Shown one piece after another: positions 1-8,200 of a stretch of DNA of 64,000 nucleotides. Numbering within the stretch: position 1 is the stretch's first letter; every line of letters starts with the position of its first letter. The stretch covers positions 868,001-932,000 of the forward strand of contig NZ_CP029617.1 of assembly GCF_003945545.1 (NCBI RefSeq). The letters run 5' to 3'. The stretch is from Streptomyces sp. WAC 01529. GTDB lineage: Bacteria > Actinomycetota > Actinomycetes > Streptomycetales > Streptomycetaceae. Position numbers and translations under genes: made by a program. The notes beneath the pieces are model-generated. The model searched no databases. It worked only from the letters and a program-made list of their open reading frames with translations, and was not told the DNA's origin.

Positions 1-108
1 GGCACCCTCTTGCCGAACGGTGTGGACGGTGTCGCCGGGGCGGGTCGCTTCGCCGAGGACGGCGGCCGCGTGAGTCTCGTCCAGGCAGACGAGCCGGGTT
101 TCAGGCAT
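1..108 (-). CDS. Hypothetical protein, partial (N-terminal 36 residues)
   Basis: A minus-strand frame opens with ATG at 108 (MPETRLVCLDETHAAAVLGE) and runs off the left edge. The start lies 10 bp past the stop of the upstream SpdD-like gene, consistent with an operon. Nothing in the visible residues identifies a function. Confidence 0.5.
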   Translation of the reverse strand, partial: MPETRLVCLDETHAAAVLGEATRPGDTVHTVRQEGA

Positions 109-117
109 TGCCGATCA

Positions 118-468
118 TTACTCCTTCTCTCGCTGGTAGTCGCGCCACATCGAGCGCAGCACGAGGACGCAGATCGTCAGCGCGACTGCGGCGAGGCCGA
201 TGCACACTGCAACGGCGGCGAGGCCGAGCATCAGGAACACCGCAACGGTGCCGAGAATCGCGAGCGCGATCACGGCCAGGCAGCCGCCCCCGAGGTAGGC
301 GCCCCACGGCCGCGCAACGATCGGCTGCAACGGCGCAACGCCCCCCGGTGCGGGGGCAGCGGGAGGCGTGCCGTAGAGAGGCTGGCCGTCCGCGTCGGTG
401 CCCAGGTACTGCGGCGCCTGAACCGGGGGTGCGTGGCACTGGTGCCACGGCTGCAACGGGGAGTGCAT
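118..468 (-). CDS. SpdD-like mobile-element transfer/membrane protein
   Basis: A 116-residue protein. A proline-rich N-terminus (residues 1-50) precedes a Gly/Ala/Val-rich hydrophobic block at about 55-105 that can form two membrane passes, then a short basic tail ending DYQREKE. This layout matches the small SpdD-like spread proteins of Streptomyces plasmids, which sit beside TraB and SpdB and are thought to help plasmid DNA move between mycelial compartments. Its ATG overlaps the stop of the 37-residue gene upstream. The family call rests on architecture and context. Confidence 0.62.
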   Translation of the reverse strand: MHSPLQPWHQCHAPPVQAPQYLGTDADGQPLYGTPPAAPAPGGVAPLQPIVARPWGAYLGGGCLAVIALAILGTVAVFLMLGLAAVAVCIGLAAVALTICVLVLRSMWRDYQREKE

Positions 469-581
469 CAGTCGTCGGTTTCGTCAGCGGGCACCGGGAG
501 CTTCATCGGGAAGGTGACGGTGAAGTCGCCGTCTTCTTCGATCTCGACTTCACTTCCGGCACCGGGGTTGATCAGATTCAT
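468..581 (-). CDS. Small acidic hypothetical protein (37 aa)
   Basis: Starts with ATG at 581, preceded by a GGAGGG ribosome site at 6 bases, and stops by overlapping the next ATG. The sequence begins MNLINPGAGSEVEIEEDGDF and is rich in Asp and Glu. Tight packing between the Zn-ribbon-like gene and the SpdD-like gene supports real coding. Function unknown. Confidence 0.6.
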   Translation of the reverse strand: MNLINPGAGSEVEIEEDGDFTVTFPMKLPVPADETDD

Positions 582-596
582 GGCGTCCCTCCAGGG

Positions 597-749
597 TCAC
601 TTGCGGTAGAACCCGCCGCACTTGGTGACCATGTGGTTCACGCATTGCGGGCAGTCCTCGCGGGGAGCGAGGCGGCGGTGGATGCTCTTGTCGTAGGCGT
701 GCGTCCAGCACTGCGGGCACTGGCCGGGCGGGCAGGGCGGGATGGGCAC
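597..749 (-). CDS. Small CxxC zinc-ribbon-like protein (50 aa)
   Basis: GTG start at 749, two bases from the TGA of the preceding gene. Two CxxC pairs (CPQC at about 11-14 and CPQC at about 33-36) and one extra Cys suggest a structural zinc site. Small Cys-pair proteins of this size are common between TraB and the spread genes of actinomycete elements. Exact role unknown. Confidence 0.6.
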   Translation of the reverse strand: MPIPPCPPGQCPQCWTHAYDKSIHRRLAPREDCPQCVNHMVTKCGGFYRK

Positions 750-751
750 GG

Positions 752-1096
752 TCAGATCCCCGCTTTGCGGGCGGCGCGCTCGGCCCGCTTCAGCGCCGCC
801 TCCGCGTCGTTCTTGGTGATGCGGGCATGCCGCCTGTCCTTCGGGGCTGCGGCGTCCAGGCGGACCTTCGCTGCCGCTGCTGTGCGGCGGGCTTCGTCCA
901 GATGCCGCCTCGCCTCGTACTGGCGGTAGCCGCCCTCTTCTTCTGCGCGACGGTCGATGCGGTCGACCTCGCGCTGAAACTTCGGGTCGACGCAGGTGTC
1001 TTCGCTGTACTCGTCATCGGCCATTGCCTGCTTGGCGATACGGCCGGTGAGCCAGACGCGGCGGGCGAGCTGGCTCTTGCTGTACACGCGGGTCAT
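752..1096 (-). CDS. Basic coiled-coil hypothetical protein (114 aa)
   Basis: ATG at 1096 follows an AAAGGA ribosome site. The protein is highly charged. The stretch from about residue 40 to the end is dominated by Arg, Lys, Glu and Ala with heptad-like spacing, predicting a long helix or coiled coil. It is the first gene after the terminator-like palindrome behind TraB and begins a tight run of four small genes. A nucleic-acid or scaffold role is plausible but unproven. Confidence 0.6.
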   Translation of the reverse strand: MTRVYSKSQLARRVWLTGRIAKQAMADDEYSEDTCVDPKFQREVDRIDRRAEEEGGYRQYEARRHLDEARRTAAAAKVRLDAAAPKDRRHARITKNDAEAALKRAERAARKAGI

Positions 1097-1212
1097 GCGG
1101 GGTCCTTTCATCGGGTGTCGTCGCGGCGGATACGCAGGGCATATGAGGTGGCGCGGCACAGGGCCGAAACCCGAAACTTCCGCAGGCCGCGCCAGTGATC
1201 GCGTCGATATCG

Positions 1213-1234
1213 GGCCCGAAACCGGTTTCGGGCC
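1213..1234. terminator. Perfect 22-bp palindrome behind the TraB gene
   Basis: GGCCCGAAACC is followed immediately by its exact reverse complement. It sits 11 bp past the TraB stop. A factor-independent terminator or a protein-binding site are both possible, since there is no loop and no clear T-run. Confidence 0.45.
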
Positions 1235-1245
1235 GCGGTGAAACC

Positions 1246-3441
1246 TCAGACCGCTGCCGAAGCCGGGTCTTCGTCGTCCTCGTCGACGTCTCTGGCGTCG
1301 GGAAGATCGGCGTAGCGCACGCCCTTCGCTCCCCCGCAGCAGTCCCGGATGGTGATCTGCCGGGTCGGAATCTTGTGCACCTTGAGGGCGGCCGACAGCG
1401 CCGTGGAACGGACGGCCTGGACGTCGCGTACTTCGTCCGGGCTCATCTCTGCGACAGCCTTCTCTGTCTCCATCCACGAGCCGTACAGCTCCGGCAGATA
1501 CAGCGCGAGCGACTCGACCAGCCGGTGGCTGTGCACCGCGTCGGCGCCGTCCGGCCAGATGGCGTGGACGTGGTCGGCGATGGTCGTGCGGTCGGGCTTC
1601 TCGATCTGCTGGCCAGCGGCCTCACCGGACAGCGTTCCGGCCGCGGTCCGCAGGGCAAGTCCGCGCCGGCCCACATCGCGCACGTCCGCCTGCGGGATGA
1701 AGTACGCCCGCACGATCTTCGCGTTGGTCGCGGAGCGGGCGAGCCACCCGGTCCCGGAGTCCTTCGGGTCGTCTCCTTCGGCGGGCTCGAAGATGTTCGC
1801 GCGGATCCCGCGCTTGTACATGCCGGTGCCCAGCACCAGGTCATTCGCGGTGTGCCCGGTGATCGCGAGACAGAAGCGCAAGATCGCGTTGTCACTGATC
1901 TTCTTGGGGATCGACTTCGCGTCGGGCCGCTGCGTGGTCAGCACCAGGATGATGCCGTACGCCCGCGCCTTGCGGATCAGCCGGGCGAAGACCGCCTCTG
2001 CCTCCTTGCCGTACACGGGGTGCTCGAAGAGCGTGTGCACCTCGTCGAAGATCGCGAGGATGGGGTGCAGGCGCAGGTGCGGGTACTTGTCCGAGAGCTT
2101 GCGCGTCACCTTGCGCCCGGTGGGTACATCCGCGACGGGGAGACCGGCGACGATCTTCTTGCGCCGCTTCATCTCCTTCTCCAGGGCGTAGCCCCCGTCC
2201 AGCGCGGCCTCGCAGTGCTCGTCGTCGTCGCCCTGCACGTAGCGGTGACAGATGGGCCTCAGGCCCTCCAGGTCACCCGAGCCCTTCAGCTCGAACAGCC
2301 ACTCCTCGCAGGTGGGATCCAGCGCCCCGGCACATGCGATCGTGCACACCGCGCTGGTCTTCCCGGAGCCCATCACGCCGCCGATGAGCATGTTGGTCGC
2401 GATGACGGCGAGCGGCTCACGGTCGCCCTTGGGGGTGACGCCGAAGGGGATCACCCCGTACATGTCCGCCGTGCCCCCGGCGAGCAGCGGCCACGGCCGC
2501 AGAATCGTGCGCGGGTCCTTCTTCGCGACCCAGATGTTCGCGCGCCCCGGATGCTCGGAGCCCACCGACGGCCAGACGCACTGCAACGGGCGCCGCATCG
2601 CGGCGGCCAGCTCCTTGCGCTTGTCGAGCAGCAGTTCCGCGAGCGTCGCGCCGGGCAGGTCCACCTGCGCCAGCCATCCGGGGCCGTCGACCGCGATCGG
2701 CGCGACGAACCGCGGCGTGCCCTTGACGCCGATCGCCTCGATCGCCTGAGCCAGCTCCTCGGAGTCCAGCGGACGCTGGAGGTGGATGGACAGGTAGCGG
2801 GTGACGATCGGCTTGTCCCCGCGCCGGCCGTACACACCGGCCAGAGCCAGGGCCGCGGTCACCGCGCCCCCGCACCACAGCGGCACGGCCAGCGCGGCCA
2901 CGAACAGGATCAGCAACACTGTGCCCGCAAGGGCCAGGGACGCGATGCGCCGCGGCCTCACCCTGCGCGAGTGCTCACGCGACAGGGCCAGCCACGCCTC
3001 GATGTCGGCTGTCGCCGCGGCCCTGGCCGTCACCGGCCGCGCCTCGGTGTCCGCGACCCACTTGCCCCACCGGACGATGAGCCGCCCGGTGCCGCGCGGG
3101 GCGCACAGCAGCAGCCGGATCAGGTAGACCGGCAGGCGCAGCAGGTGGAACGCCCCGAAGTGGACGCAGTAGGCCAGCGTCCAGCGCACGTTGACGGCGA
3201 ACTCCCGCAGGCTGCGCAGCCAGGACGGCAGCACCGCGGGCGCGTCCGTGAGGTCGGCGCGGCGCTGCTCCGCCCACGTACCCGTGTCGGCTGCGACTTG
3301 CGGGGTGTCGACGGGCATTGGCGGCGCATCAGGATCGAGCGCGTACATCTCCCGCTTGTCGTCCGCTCCGACCTTCTTGAACGTGACCTTCTGCTCGGTC
3401 CCGTTGATGACCGTCCCCGTGGCGCCGTCGGGGATGCTCAC
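1246..3441 (-). CDS. traB: TraB-type FtsK/SpoIIIE DNA translocase
   Basis: A 731-residue membrane-linked hexameric ATPase, expected to pump double-stranded plasmid DNA between hyphae as Streptomyces TraB proteins do. Hydrophobic segments lie at about 80-115 and 165-200. The motor core has Walker A GVMGSGKTS near 355-363, Walker B ILAIFDEVHT near 461-470 and the LTTQRPD motif near 501-507. The C-terminus (about 640-731) would hold the DNA-recognition winged helix. Its start overlaps the stop of the SpdB-like gene by four bases, so the two are translationally coupled. Recognition of the family is confident; the plasmid-transfer role is inferred from context. Confidence 0.9.
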   Translation of the reverse strand: MSIPDGATGTVINGTEQKVTFKKVGADDKREMYALDPDAPPMPVDTPQVAADTGTWAEQRRADLTDAPAVLPSWLRSLREFAVNVRWTLAYCVHFGAFHLLRLPVYLIRLLLCAPRGTGRLIVRWGKWVADTEARPVTARAAATADIEAWLALSREHSRRVRPRRIASLALAGTVLLILFVAALAVPLWCGGAVTAALALAGVYGRRGDKPIVTRYLSIHLQRPLDSEELAQAIEAIGVKGTPRFVAPIAVDGPGWLAQVDLPGATLAELLLDKRKELAAAMRRPLQCVWPSVGSEHPGRANIWVAKKDPRTILRPWPLLAGGTADMYGVIPFGVTPKGDREPLAVIATNMLIGGVMGSGKTSAVCTIACAGALDPTCEEWLFELKGSGDLEGLRPICHRYVQGDDDEHCEAALDGGYALEKEMKRRKKIVAGLPVADVPTGRKVTRKLSDKYPHLRLHPILAIFDEVHTLFEHPVYGKEAEAVFARLIRKARAYGIILVLTTQRPDAKSIPKKISDNAILRFCLAITGHTANDLVLGTGMYKRGIRANIFEPAEGDDPKDSGTGWLARSATNAKIVRAYFIPQADVRDVGRRGLALRTAAGTLSGEAAGQQIEKPDRTTIADHVHAIWPDGADAVHSHRLVESLALYLPELYGSWMETEKAVAEMSPDEVRDVQAVRSTALSAALKVHKIPTRQITIRDCCGGAKGVRYADLPDARDVDEDDEDPASAAV

Positions 3442-4247
3442 GGCGTACCCCGCAGCTTCTCCACATCCCGGGCGTCGAAGAGGTGCCCGCCCCCGGGATC
3501 GGCTGCAACGGGAGTCAGAGTGCCGCGGTGCTTGTAGGACCGGACCGTGTTCGGGCTGACGTTCAGCCGCTCCGCGACCTCACTGGTCGTCAGCATCTCG
3601 CCACGCCCCTGCGGCGGCACCGCCACGGGCGTTGCGCCCGCCGCCACGAGCGGCAGCAGCCGCACCCCCGCAGGAACCGCGTCGGCCCACCGGAAGACGG
3701 GGCGCAGGGGCGCTGCGCAGATGGCCGCAACGGGGGTGCGTTGCACCGCAACGCCGGGCGTTGCGACGCGTCGCGCGATGGCTTCGTGGACTTGGCGCAT
3801 GAGCGCGCCGAAGGCGAGCAGCGCGGCGACGGGAGGCACGGCGGCGACGATGTAGTCCATGGGTTCGGCTCCGGCGCCCACCCCCGCGACGTTCAAGGCG
3901 ATGGAGCCGAGCGATCCGGCGACGGCGAGCGCGATGGCCCACCAGTCGATGCGCCGCATGAGCGAGGCACGCAGGATGAGGACTTCGCCGATGACGATGA
4001 AGAGATCGACAGTGCCGGGCCACGCCCACGCCCTGGCGGGCGAGTGCTGAAGCCCCTGAGCCGCGGCGACATCGTGAAGGTGCTCGTACGAAAGCCAGAA
4101 GGCGCCGCCGGTGAGGGCGACGGTGGCGACGGCCGCGATGACGGCGAGCAGGGTCAGGACGCGCGAGGCGTCAGAAGAGGAAACGGGAAACCTGTCAGAA
4201 CTCTTGATCACCGCAGGGGGTGCGGCGCTACCTTTCTTGCGGGCCAT
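3438..4247 (-). CDS. SpdB-like DUF2637 membrane protein with C-terminal helix-turn-helix
   Basis: A 269-residue protein with about four hydrophobic segments in residues 25-150 (first at LTLLAVIAAVATVALTG), typical of DUF2637 proteins of actinomycete conjugative elements. A linker leads to a C-terminal DNA-binding helix (about 210-265) containing LTTSEVAERLNVSPNTVRSY, as in MerR/excisionase-like domains. The start MARKKGSAAPP is chosen for the GGAG upstream and the usual basic N-terminus. The open frame extends to 4388, but that part looks unconserved. It precedes and overlaps traB, so a role in DNA spread or transfer control is likely. Confidence 0.8.
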   Translation of the reverse strand: MARKKGSAAPPAVIKSSDRFPVSSSDASRVLTLLAVIAAVATVALTGGAFWLSYEHLHDVAAAQGLQHSPARAWAWPGTVDLFIVIGEVLILRASLMRRIDWWAIALAVAGSLGSIALNVAGVGAGAEPMDYIVAAVPPVAALLAFGALMRQVHEAIARRVATPGVAVQRTPVAAICAAPLRPVFRWADAVPAGVRLLPLVAAGATPVAVPPQGRGEMLTTSEVAERLNVSPNTVRSYKHRGTLTPVAADPGGGHLFDARDVEKLRGTP

Positions 4248-4395
4248 TGGAGGTACGTCTCCAGGGGTCAAGAGGTCCCGGCTCGCGGGGTTGCAGCCGC
4301 TTGCCGGGGCCCGCCGGTTGATGTGGTTCCGCTCTACGCCCGCCCGTTCGGCGAGCGCAAGCGGGTCCGGGAATCCGCCACCCCGCACCAGTGCG

Positions 4396-5406
4396 TCAGT
4401 CGCGGCGTGGGGCGGGTGGGATGCTCTCCTCCTTCGGGGCGAGCTTCGCGAACCGCTCGATCGCCATGTCGTGGTACGCGGCGTTCAGATCGATGCCGAT
4501 GTACTGCCTGCCGAGTTGAAGCGCCGCGAGCCCAGTCGTCCCTGCCCCGCTGCACGGGTCGAGGACGATGCCGCCCGGCGTGCAGCCCGCCTTGATGCAG
4601 CGCAGCGGCAGGTCAACCGGGAAGGTGGCGAAGTGCGCCTGCGGGAACGGGCGGGTGCTGATCGACCAGACGTCGCCCGGATTGCGGCCCGTCGCGTCGA
4701 CCTTGTCAACGCTCCACCTGCCGGTCGCTGTATGGGGCTTGTTTGCTGTGGTGTGCGCCCTGCGCGAGGGTGCCCTGTCTCCGCTGTACTGCTCGCGTAT
4801 CGCGTCCAGGTTGAAGAAGTACTTTGCCTTCTTGGTGAACAGGAACAGTGACTCGCGCCGGTTCGACAGGCGGTCGCGCACGGAGGACGGCATGGCATTC
4901 GGTTTGTGCCAGATGATCTCGTTGCGGAGGATCCAGCCGTCGTCTTGCAGCGCGAACGCGACGCGCCAGGGGATGCCGAGCAGATTCTCGGTCGGCATCC
5001 CCGTGACGGTGCGCCTGGCGGCCGCCGCTGTCGCCCCGTCCCTGCGGAAGGATGGTCTGCCTCCCTCCTGCTTACGCTGCCCGCTGTTCCCCGTTCCGTG
5101 CCACCGCTCGTTGAAATCCTTATTGGGCGCCCCCATCCCTGAGCTGTAGCTGTCTCCCAGGTTCAGCCACAGCGTCCCGTCGTCGGCGAGCACGCGCCGC
5201 GCCTCAGCAAACAGCGCACGCATCGTCTCGACATACGCAGCGGGCGTCGGCTCCAGCCCGTACTGGCCGGGCGCGCCGTAGTCGCGGAGCCCGTAGTACG
5301 GGGGGCTGGTGACGATGCAGTTCACCGACCGCTCGGGGGCGGCCGCCAGTACTTCGAGCGCGTCGCCGACCAGCAGCAGGGCGCCGTCACCGTGGTGGTG
5401 AATCAC
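4396..5406 (-). CDS. Site-specific DNA methyltransferase (N4-C or N6-A, beta class)
   Basis: A 336-residue enzyme expected to transfer a methyl group from S-adenosylmethionine to an exocyclic amino group in DNA. The catalytic motif TSPPYYGLRDYG is near residue 33 and the AdoMet-binding motif DPCSGAGTTG near 283, the motif IV before motif I order of beta-class enzymes. A GTG start at 5406 follows an excellent AAGGAGGGAAG site and overlaps the prim-pol stop. No restriction endonuclease is adjacent, so it is probably an orphan methylase that marks or protects the element. Confidence 0.88.
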   Translation of the reverse strand: MIHHHGDGALLLVGDALEVLAAAPERSVNCIVTSPPYYGLRDYGAPGQYGLEPTPAAYVETMRALFAEARRVLADDGTLWLNLGDSYSSGMGAPNKDFNERWHGTGNSGQRKQEGGRPSFRRDGATAAAARRTVTGMPTENLLGIPWRVAFALQDDGWILRNEIIWHKPNAMPSSVRDRLSNRRESLFLFTKKAKYFFNLDAIREQYSGDRAPSRRAHTTANKPHTATGRWSVDKVDATGRNPGDVWSISTRPFPQAHFATFPVDLPLRCIKAGCTPGGIVLDPCSGAGTTGLAALQLGRQYIGIDLNAAYHDMAIERFAKLAPKEESIPPAPRRD

Positions 5407-6317
5407 CTTCCCTCCTTTTTCTGCTGATTGCGGTACGCGCTGCGCACCGTTGCTTCCGCCTGGCGCTGCCCGCCGTCGCCGCTGTATGCCGCCCCGAGCT
5501 GGTCGACGGCGTCCTCGATGGCGATGCCGTCGGAGCACGCGGAACGGGCAGCCCAGTACAGGGCGTTCGAGCGGTTGCCCGGTGCGGCGTCGCGGACGGT
5601 GTCGACCAGCCCGCCGATCGAGCCGCCGCGGCGCGGCTGCGCGAACAGCGGACGTGCGGGGCGGGGCTTCTCCCGGCACAGCTCGATCAGCCATGGCGGG
5701 GCGTCGCGCACGGGCAGGTCGTTCTCCGCGATGTAGGGGCCGGACGTGGTGCGTGAGCCGGCCGCCAGTACATAGCCGCCCTGCGACCCGCCATTGCCCC
5801 GCACGTCGACCAGGCCCTTGACCGGGGACGCCTGCGAGGCGGTCAGGCCCGGCGGCCACCGGAAGTACAGGTGCAGGCCGAGCCGCCCGGTCTGCACCCG
5901 GTGGGTGTCCATCAGCTCTGTCCAGCTGCCGCCGTACAGCTCGCAGAGGTGGCGCAGCACGTCGGTGCCGTCGACCAGCGGACCGAGCTTCTCGTGCAGC
6001 GCCGCGTATGGCGTGCCCTCCAGCTGGCCCGGCCCCTTGCAGACATCGCAGTCGACGACCAGCAGGCCCGACGGCCCGCACGCGATAGCCGGATTCGCGA
6101 GGGGCGAGTACGTCCACGCTTCGATGATCTTGTTCAGGTCGGTGGTCGCCCACTCCCCCCATCGGATCTTGTAGGGCTGCTGTGGGGTGATGAGGTGCGG
6201 CTGCTTGTCGATGACGTCGCCGGACTGAGGGCACGTGGTCCCGGCCGGATTGCAGGGGAAGACCGACCAGCCGCGCTGCACTGCGGCGATGGCGTGGGCG
6301 ATCAGGTTCTCTGTCAT
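5403..6317 (-). CDS. Bifunctional DNA primase/polymerase (prim-pol)
   Basis: A 304-residue archaeo-eukaryotic-type primase-polymerase. The N-terminus has GWSVFPCNPAG (about 15-25). The metal-binding acidic motif VVDCDV is near 88-93, HLYFRWPPG near 149-157, and a DVRGNGGSQGGYVLAAGS block near 171-188, all typical of the N-terminal prim-pol domain of plasmid and prophage replication proteins. No helicase domain follows, so it is a stand-alone version as in pSAM2-type elements. It should prime or extend element DNA during replication. Its ATG directly abuts the tiny membrane gene upstream. Confidence 0.88.
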   Translation of the reverse strand: MTENLIAHAIAAVQRGWSVFPCNPAGTTCPQSGDVIDKQPHLITPQQPYKIRWGEWATTDLNKIIEAWTYSPLANPAIACGPSGLLVVDCDVCKGPGQLEGTPYAALHEKLGPLVDGTDVLRHLCELYGGSWTELMDTHRVQTGRLGLHLYFRWPPGLTASQASPVKGLVDVRGNGGSQGGYVLAAGSRTTSGPYIAENDLPVRDAPPWLIELCREKPRPARPLFAQPRRGGSIGGLVDTVRDAAPGNRSNALYWAARSACSDGIAIEDAVDQLGAAYSGDGGQRQAEATVRSAYRNQQKKEGR

Positions 6318-6443
6318 TTACAGGGCGTGCTGCCACAGCCAGACGGCCAGGCCGAACCCGATCGCCAGCATGATCAGGCTGCCGACGACGGCCATCACGA
6401 CGACGACAACGGCGTACGCCTTCGACGCCCGTTCGAAATCCAT
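6318..6443 (-). CDS. Single-pass membrane peptide (41 aa)
   Basis: ATG at 6443 behind a GGAG site. The sequence starts MDFERASKAYAVVVVVMAVV and continues hydrophobic to a WLWQHAL end, giving one clear transmembrane helix. Its stop abuts the prim-pol start. Comparable small membrane peptides are frequent in transfer regions. Function unknown. Confidence 0.6.
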   Translation of the reverse strand: MDFERASKAYAVVVVVMAVVGSLIMLAIGFGLAVWLWQHAL

Positions 6444-6463
6444 CGCATCTCCGTTCACGCGAA

Positions 6464-6489
6464 GAGGGGCCCCGCTTCCGGAGCCCCTC
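6464..6489 (-). terminator. Hairpin between the VWA gene and the membrane peptide gene
   Basis: GAGGGGC and GCCCCTC form a 7-bp stem around a 12-base loop, 13 bp past the VWA stop. There is no T-run, so attenuation or partial termination is all that can be claimed. Confidence 0.45.
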
Positions 6490-6501
6490 GGATGGGTCAG
6501 C

Positions 6502-7224
6502 TCACCGGATGATCCCGGCGGCGGAAGCGGCGGCCAGCCAGCCCGCGTACTCGTGGGTGATGCCGTCGTACAGGTCGGCGTCGCTCACGGTGTGCGGGTC
6601 GCGGGCGTGGAAGAAGCTGGCGTTGTCGACCTTCCGGCCGCGCAGGTCATCGAGCTTCTCCAGGAACTCGATGCGCTCCCCGTATCCGACGAACGCCCAG
6701 AAGATCGGCAGCGAGGACGCGTCCTGGAGTGCGTGCTTCGCGTCGGGCTTGCTGTCGGGGGCACCGTCGCTCTGGAAGATGACCAGCGCTGGGTCGGTGG
6801 CGCCGGAGCGCTGGTAGTGCGCGATGACCGACCGCATGGCCGAGCCGTAGTTGGTGGTTCCCCACCGCACTGCCGTGTGCGTGGCGTCGATGACCCCGGT
6901 GTGACTGTGCAGGCGGACGTCGACCGGGCGCTCGGCAACCGTGCCGAAGTAGATCAGCGGCACCGTGCCGTCGTCGTCCAGGTTGGCGGACAGCCCCAGC
7001 GCCTGCTCTGCCAGCCGCTGAACGCTGCCGTCCTTGTAGAAGCCGTGCATCGAACCCGAGTGATCGAGGACGAGGTATACGGCGGCGCGCTGGCCGGTGA
7101 GCCCGGACTTCTCCAGGCTGACGGCGGCCGACTTGGTGAGGCTGACCAGCCCCGGCGGGACCTTGTCGAGCGTGATCGCCGGACCGGTGCCGGTCGGCGG
7201 TGGAACATTCTTGCTGCGGAACAT
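6502..7224 (-). CDS. von Willebrand factor A (VWA) domain protein
   Basis: A 240-residue soluble protein. The metal-ion-dependent adhesion site DHSGSM lies at 54-59 (D-x-S-x-S form), with later Thr and Asp motifs in WGTTNYGSAM and FQSDGAPD, so the MIDAS set appears complete. It resembles TerF/TerY-type VWA proteins of tellurium-resistance and phage gene sets, which act in protein complexes rather than as enzymes. The start follows GAAAGGAA. It is bracketed by hairpins on both sides, so it may be its own transcription unit. Confidence 0.8.
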   Translation of the reverse strand: MFRSKNVPPPTGTGPAITLDKVPPGLVSLTKSAAVSLEKSGLTGQRAAVYLVLDHSGSMHGFYKDGSVQRLAEQALGLSANLDDDGTVPLIYFGTVAERPVDVRLHSHTGVIDATHTAVRWGTTNYGSAMRSVIAHYQRSGATDPALVIFQSDGAPDSKPDAKHALQDASSLPIFWAFVGYGERIEFLEKLDDLRGRKVDNASFFHARDPHTVSDADLYDGITHEYAGWLAAASAAGIIR

Positions 7225-7298
7225 GCGGGTTCCTTTCGCGGGTGAAGCGCAGCCGGAGCCGCCCGGATGCAGCGGGCCCCGGCTGCGGGCATGAAAAA

Positions 7299-7322
7299 GG
7301 ACGCGACCCCAGGGGCGCGTCC
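7299..7322 (-). terminator. Factor-independent terminator after the SSB-tip protein gene
   Basis: Read on the minus strand, GGACGCG and CGCGTCC pair as a 7-bp stem around a 10-base loop, followed by a TTTTT run. It lies about 20 bp beyond the stop of the gene at 7343-8182. A second GC-rich inverted repeat (7249-7256 with 7279-7286) follows. Confidence 0.75.
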
Positions 7323-7342
7323 GTCGTGGTGGTGCGGCGGGT

Positions 7343-8182
7343 CTAGAAGGGCGGCGGCTCCTGCGCCTGGAAGGTCTTCGCGATCATCGTTGCCTGCTCG
7401 GCCGTCATCCCTTCCGGGTTGACGCCCTTGCTCTGCAGGAACGCGACCAGCTGCGGGTCAAGGGCGGCAGACCCAGAGGCAGGGACGGTCTGGGCAGGGG
7501 CTGCCTGCGCTGAACCGGCAGGGTTCCCCCACTGAGGGGCCGGGCTACCCGGTGCAGTCGCTGCCGGGGCACCCGCACCAGTCGGTGCCTGGGCAGGCGT
7601 CGCCGTGGCAGCAGGTGTGCCCCATTGCCCCTGCGGAGGGCCCGCCGGTGCCGCTGCTCCGGGTGTGCCCTGCCACGGGTCGTACGGCAGCTGCTGCGAG
7701 ACGTGTTGAGGCTGCTGCCCCCACGCCTGCTGCTGGGCAGGCGCCGCCTGCGCGGTCGGCTGGGTGAAGGCGTTGCGCGGGTGGGCGTTGATGTACTGCG
7801 TCGCCATCTGGACGTCGGCGTCGGAGTACTCGGCCAGGTAGAAGGCGCCGGACTTCTGTCCCTGCGCCGCTGTCTGCGCGAGCCTGCCCAGCACCATGCC
7901 GCCGCCGCAGTGCTTCTTGATCTGCGGGACCAGCGCCTTGCCGCCGACGCGTGCGTTGCTCAGGACGGTCGGCTGTCCCGTCTCCGGGTTGACCAGGTCG
8001 ATGATCGCCACGTCGGCTTCGACCGCGTCGTACGGCTCAGGCTGGCCGTTCTGCCCGGTGCCCATGTGCTGGCTGACGCTGTCCGGGTAGAACAGGAACA
8101 GCTTGCCGACCCACTCGGGATGGTCGCGCGGCGTGAACCGGTCGCCGCGGTCAGGCTGCGCGAAGGGATTAGGGGTTGTCAC
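7343..8182 (-). CDS. Phage-type protein with SSB-like C-terminal tip
   Basis: A 279-residue protein with a folded N-terminal half (about 1-135, with GKLFLFYP near 26-33) and a long Pro/Gln/Ala/Gly-rich linker (about 140-235), then a short helix and the end QEPPPF. A globular domain, disordered linker and acidic/Pro-Pro-Phe tip is the layout of single-stranded DNA-binding proteins, whose tip docks repair enzymes. I do not recognise an OB fold with certainty. It sits between the nuclease/repeat block and the replication genes, which fits such a role. Confidence 0.6.
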   Translation of the reverse strand: MTTPNPFAQPDRGDRFTPRDHPEWVGKLFLFYPDSVSQHMGTGQNGQPEPYDAVEADVAIIDLVNPETGQPTVLSNARVGGKALVPQIKKHCGGGMVLGRLAQTAAQGQKSGAFYLAEYSDADVQMATQYINAHPRNAFTQPTAQAAPAQQQAWGQQPQHVSQQLPYDPWQGTPGAAAPAGPPQGQWGTPAATATPAQAPTGAGAPAATAPGSPAPQWGNPAGSAQAAPAQTVPASGSAALDPQLVAFLQSKGVNPEGMTAEQATMIAKTFQAQEPPPF

Positions 8183-8200
8183 GAAGATCTCTCTTTCCTG

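Noticed and set aside
1195..3537. Long plus-strand open frame antisense to traB
   Set aside because: The minus-strand frame has Walker motifs and normal protein character; the opposite frame is a high-GC shadow rich in Arg, Gly and His.
4248..4388. N-terminal extension of the SpdB-like protein
   Set aside because: The extra 47 codons have no ribosome site or family likeness; MARKKG is a better start.
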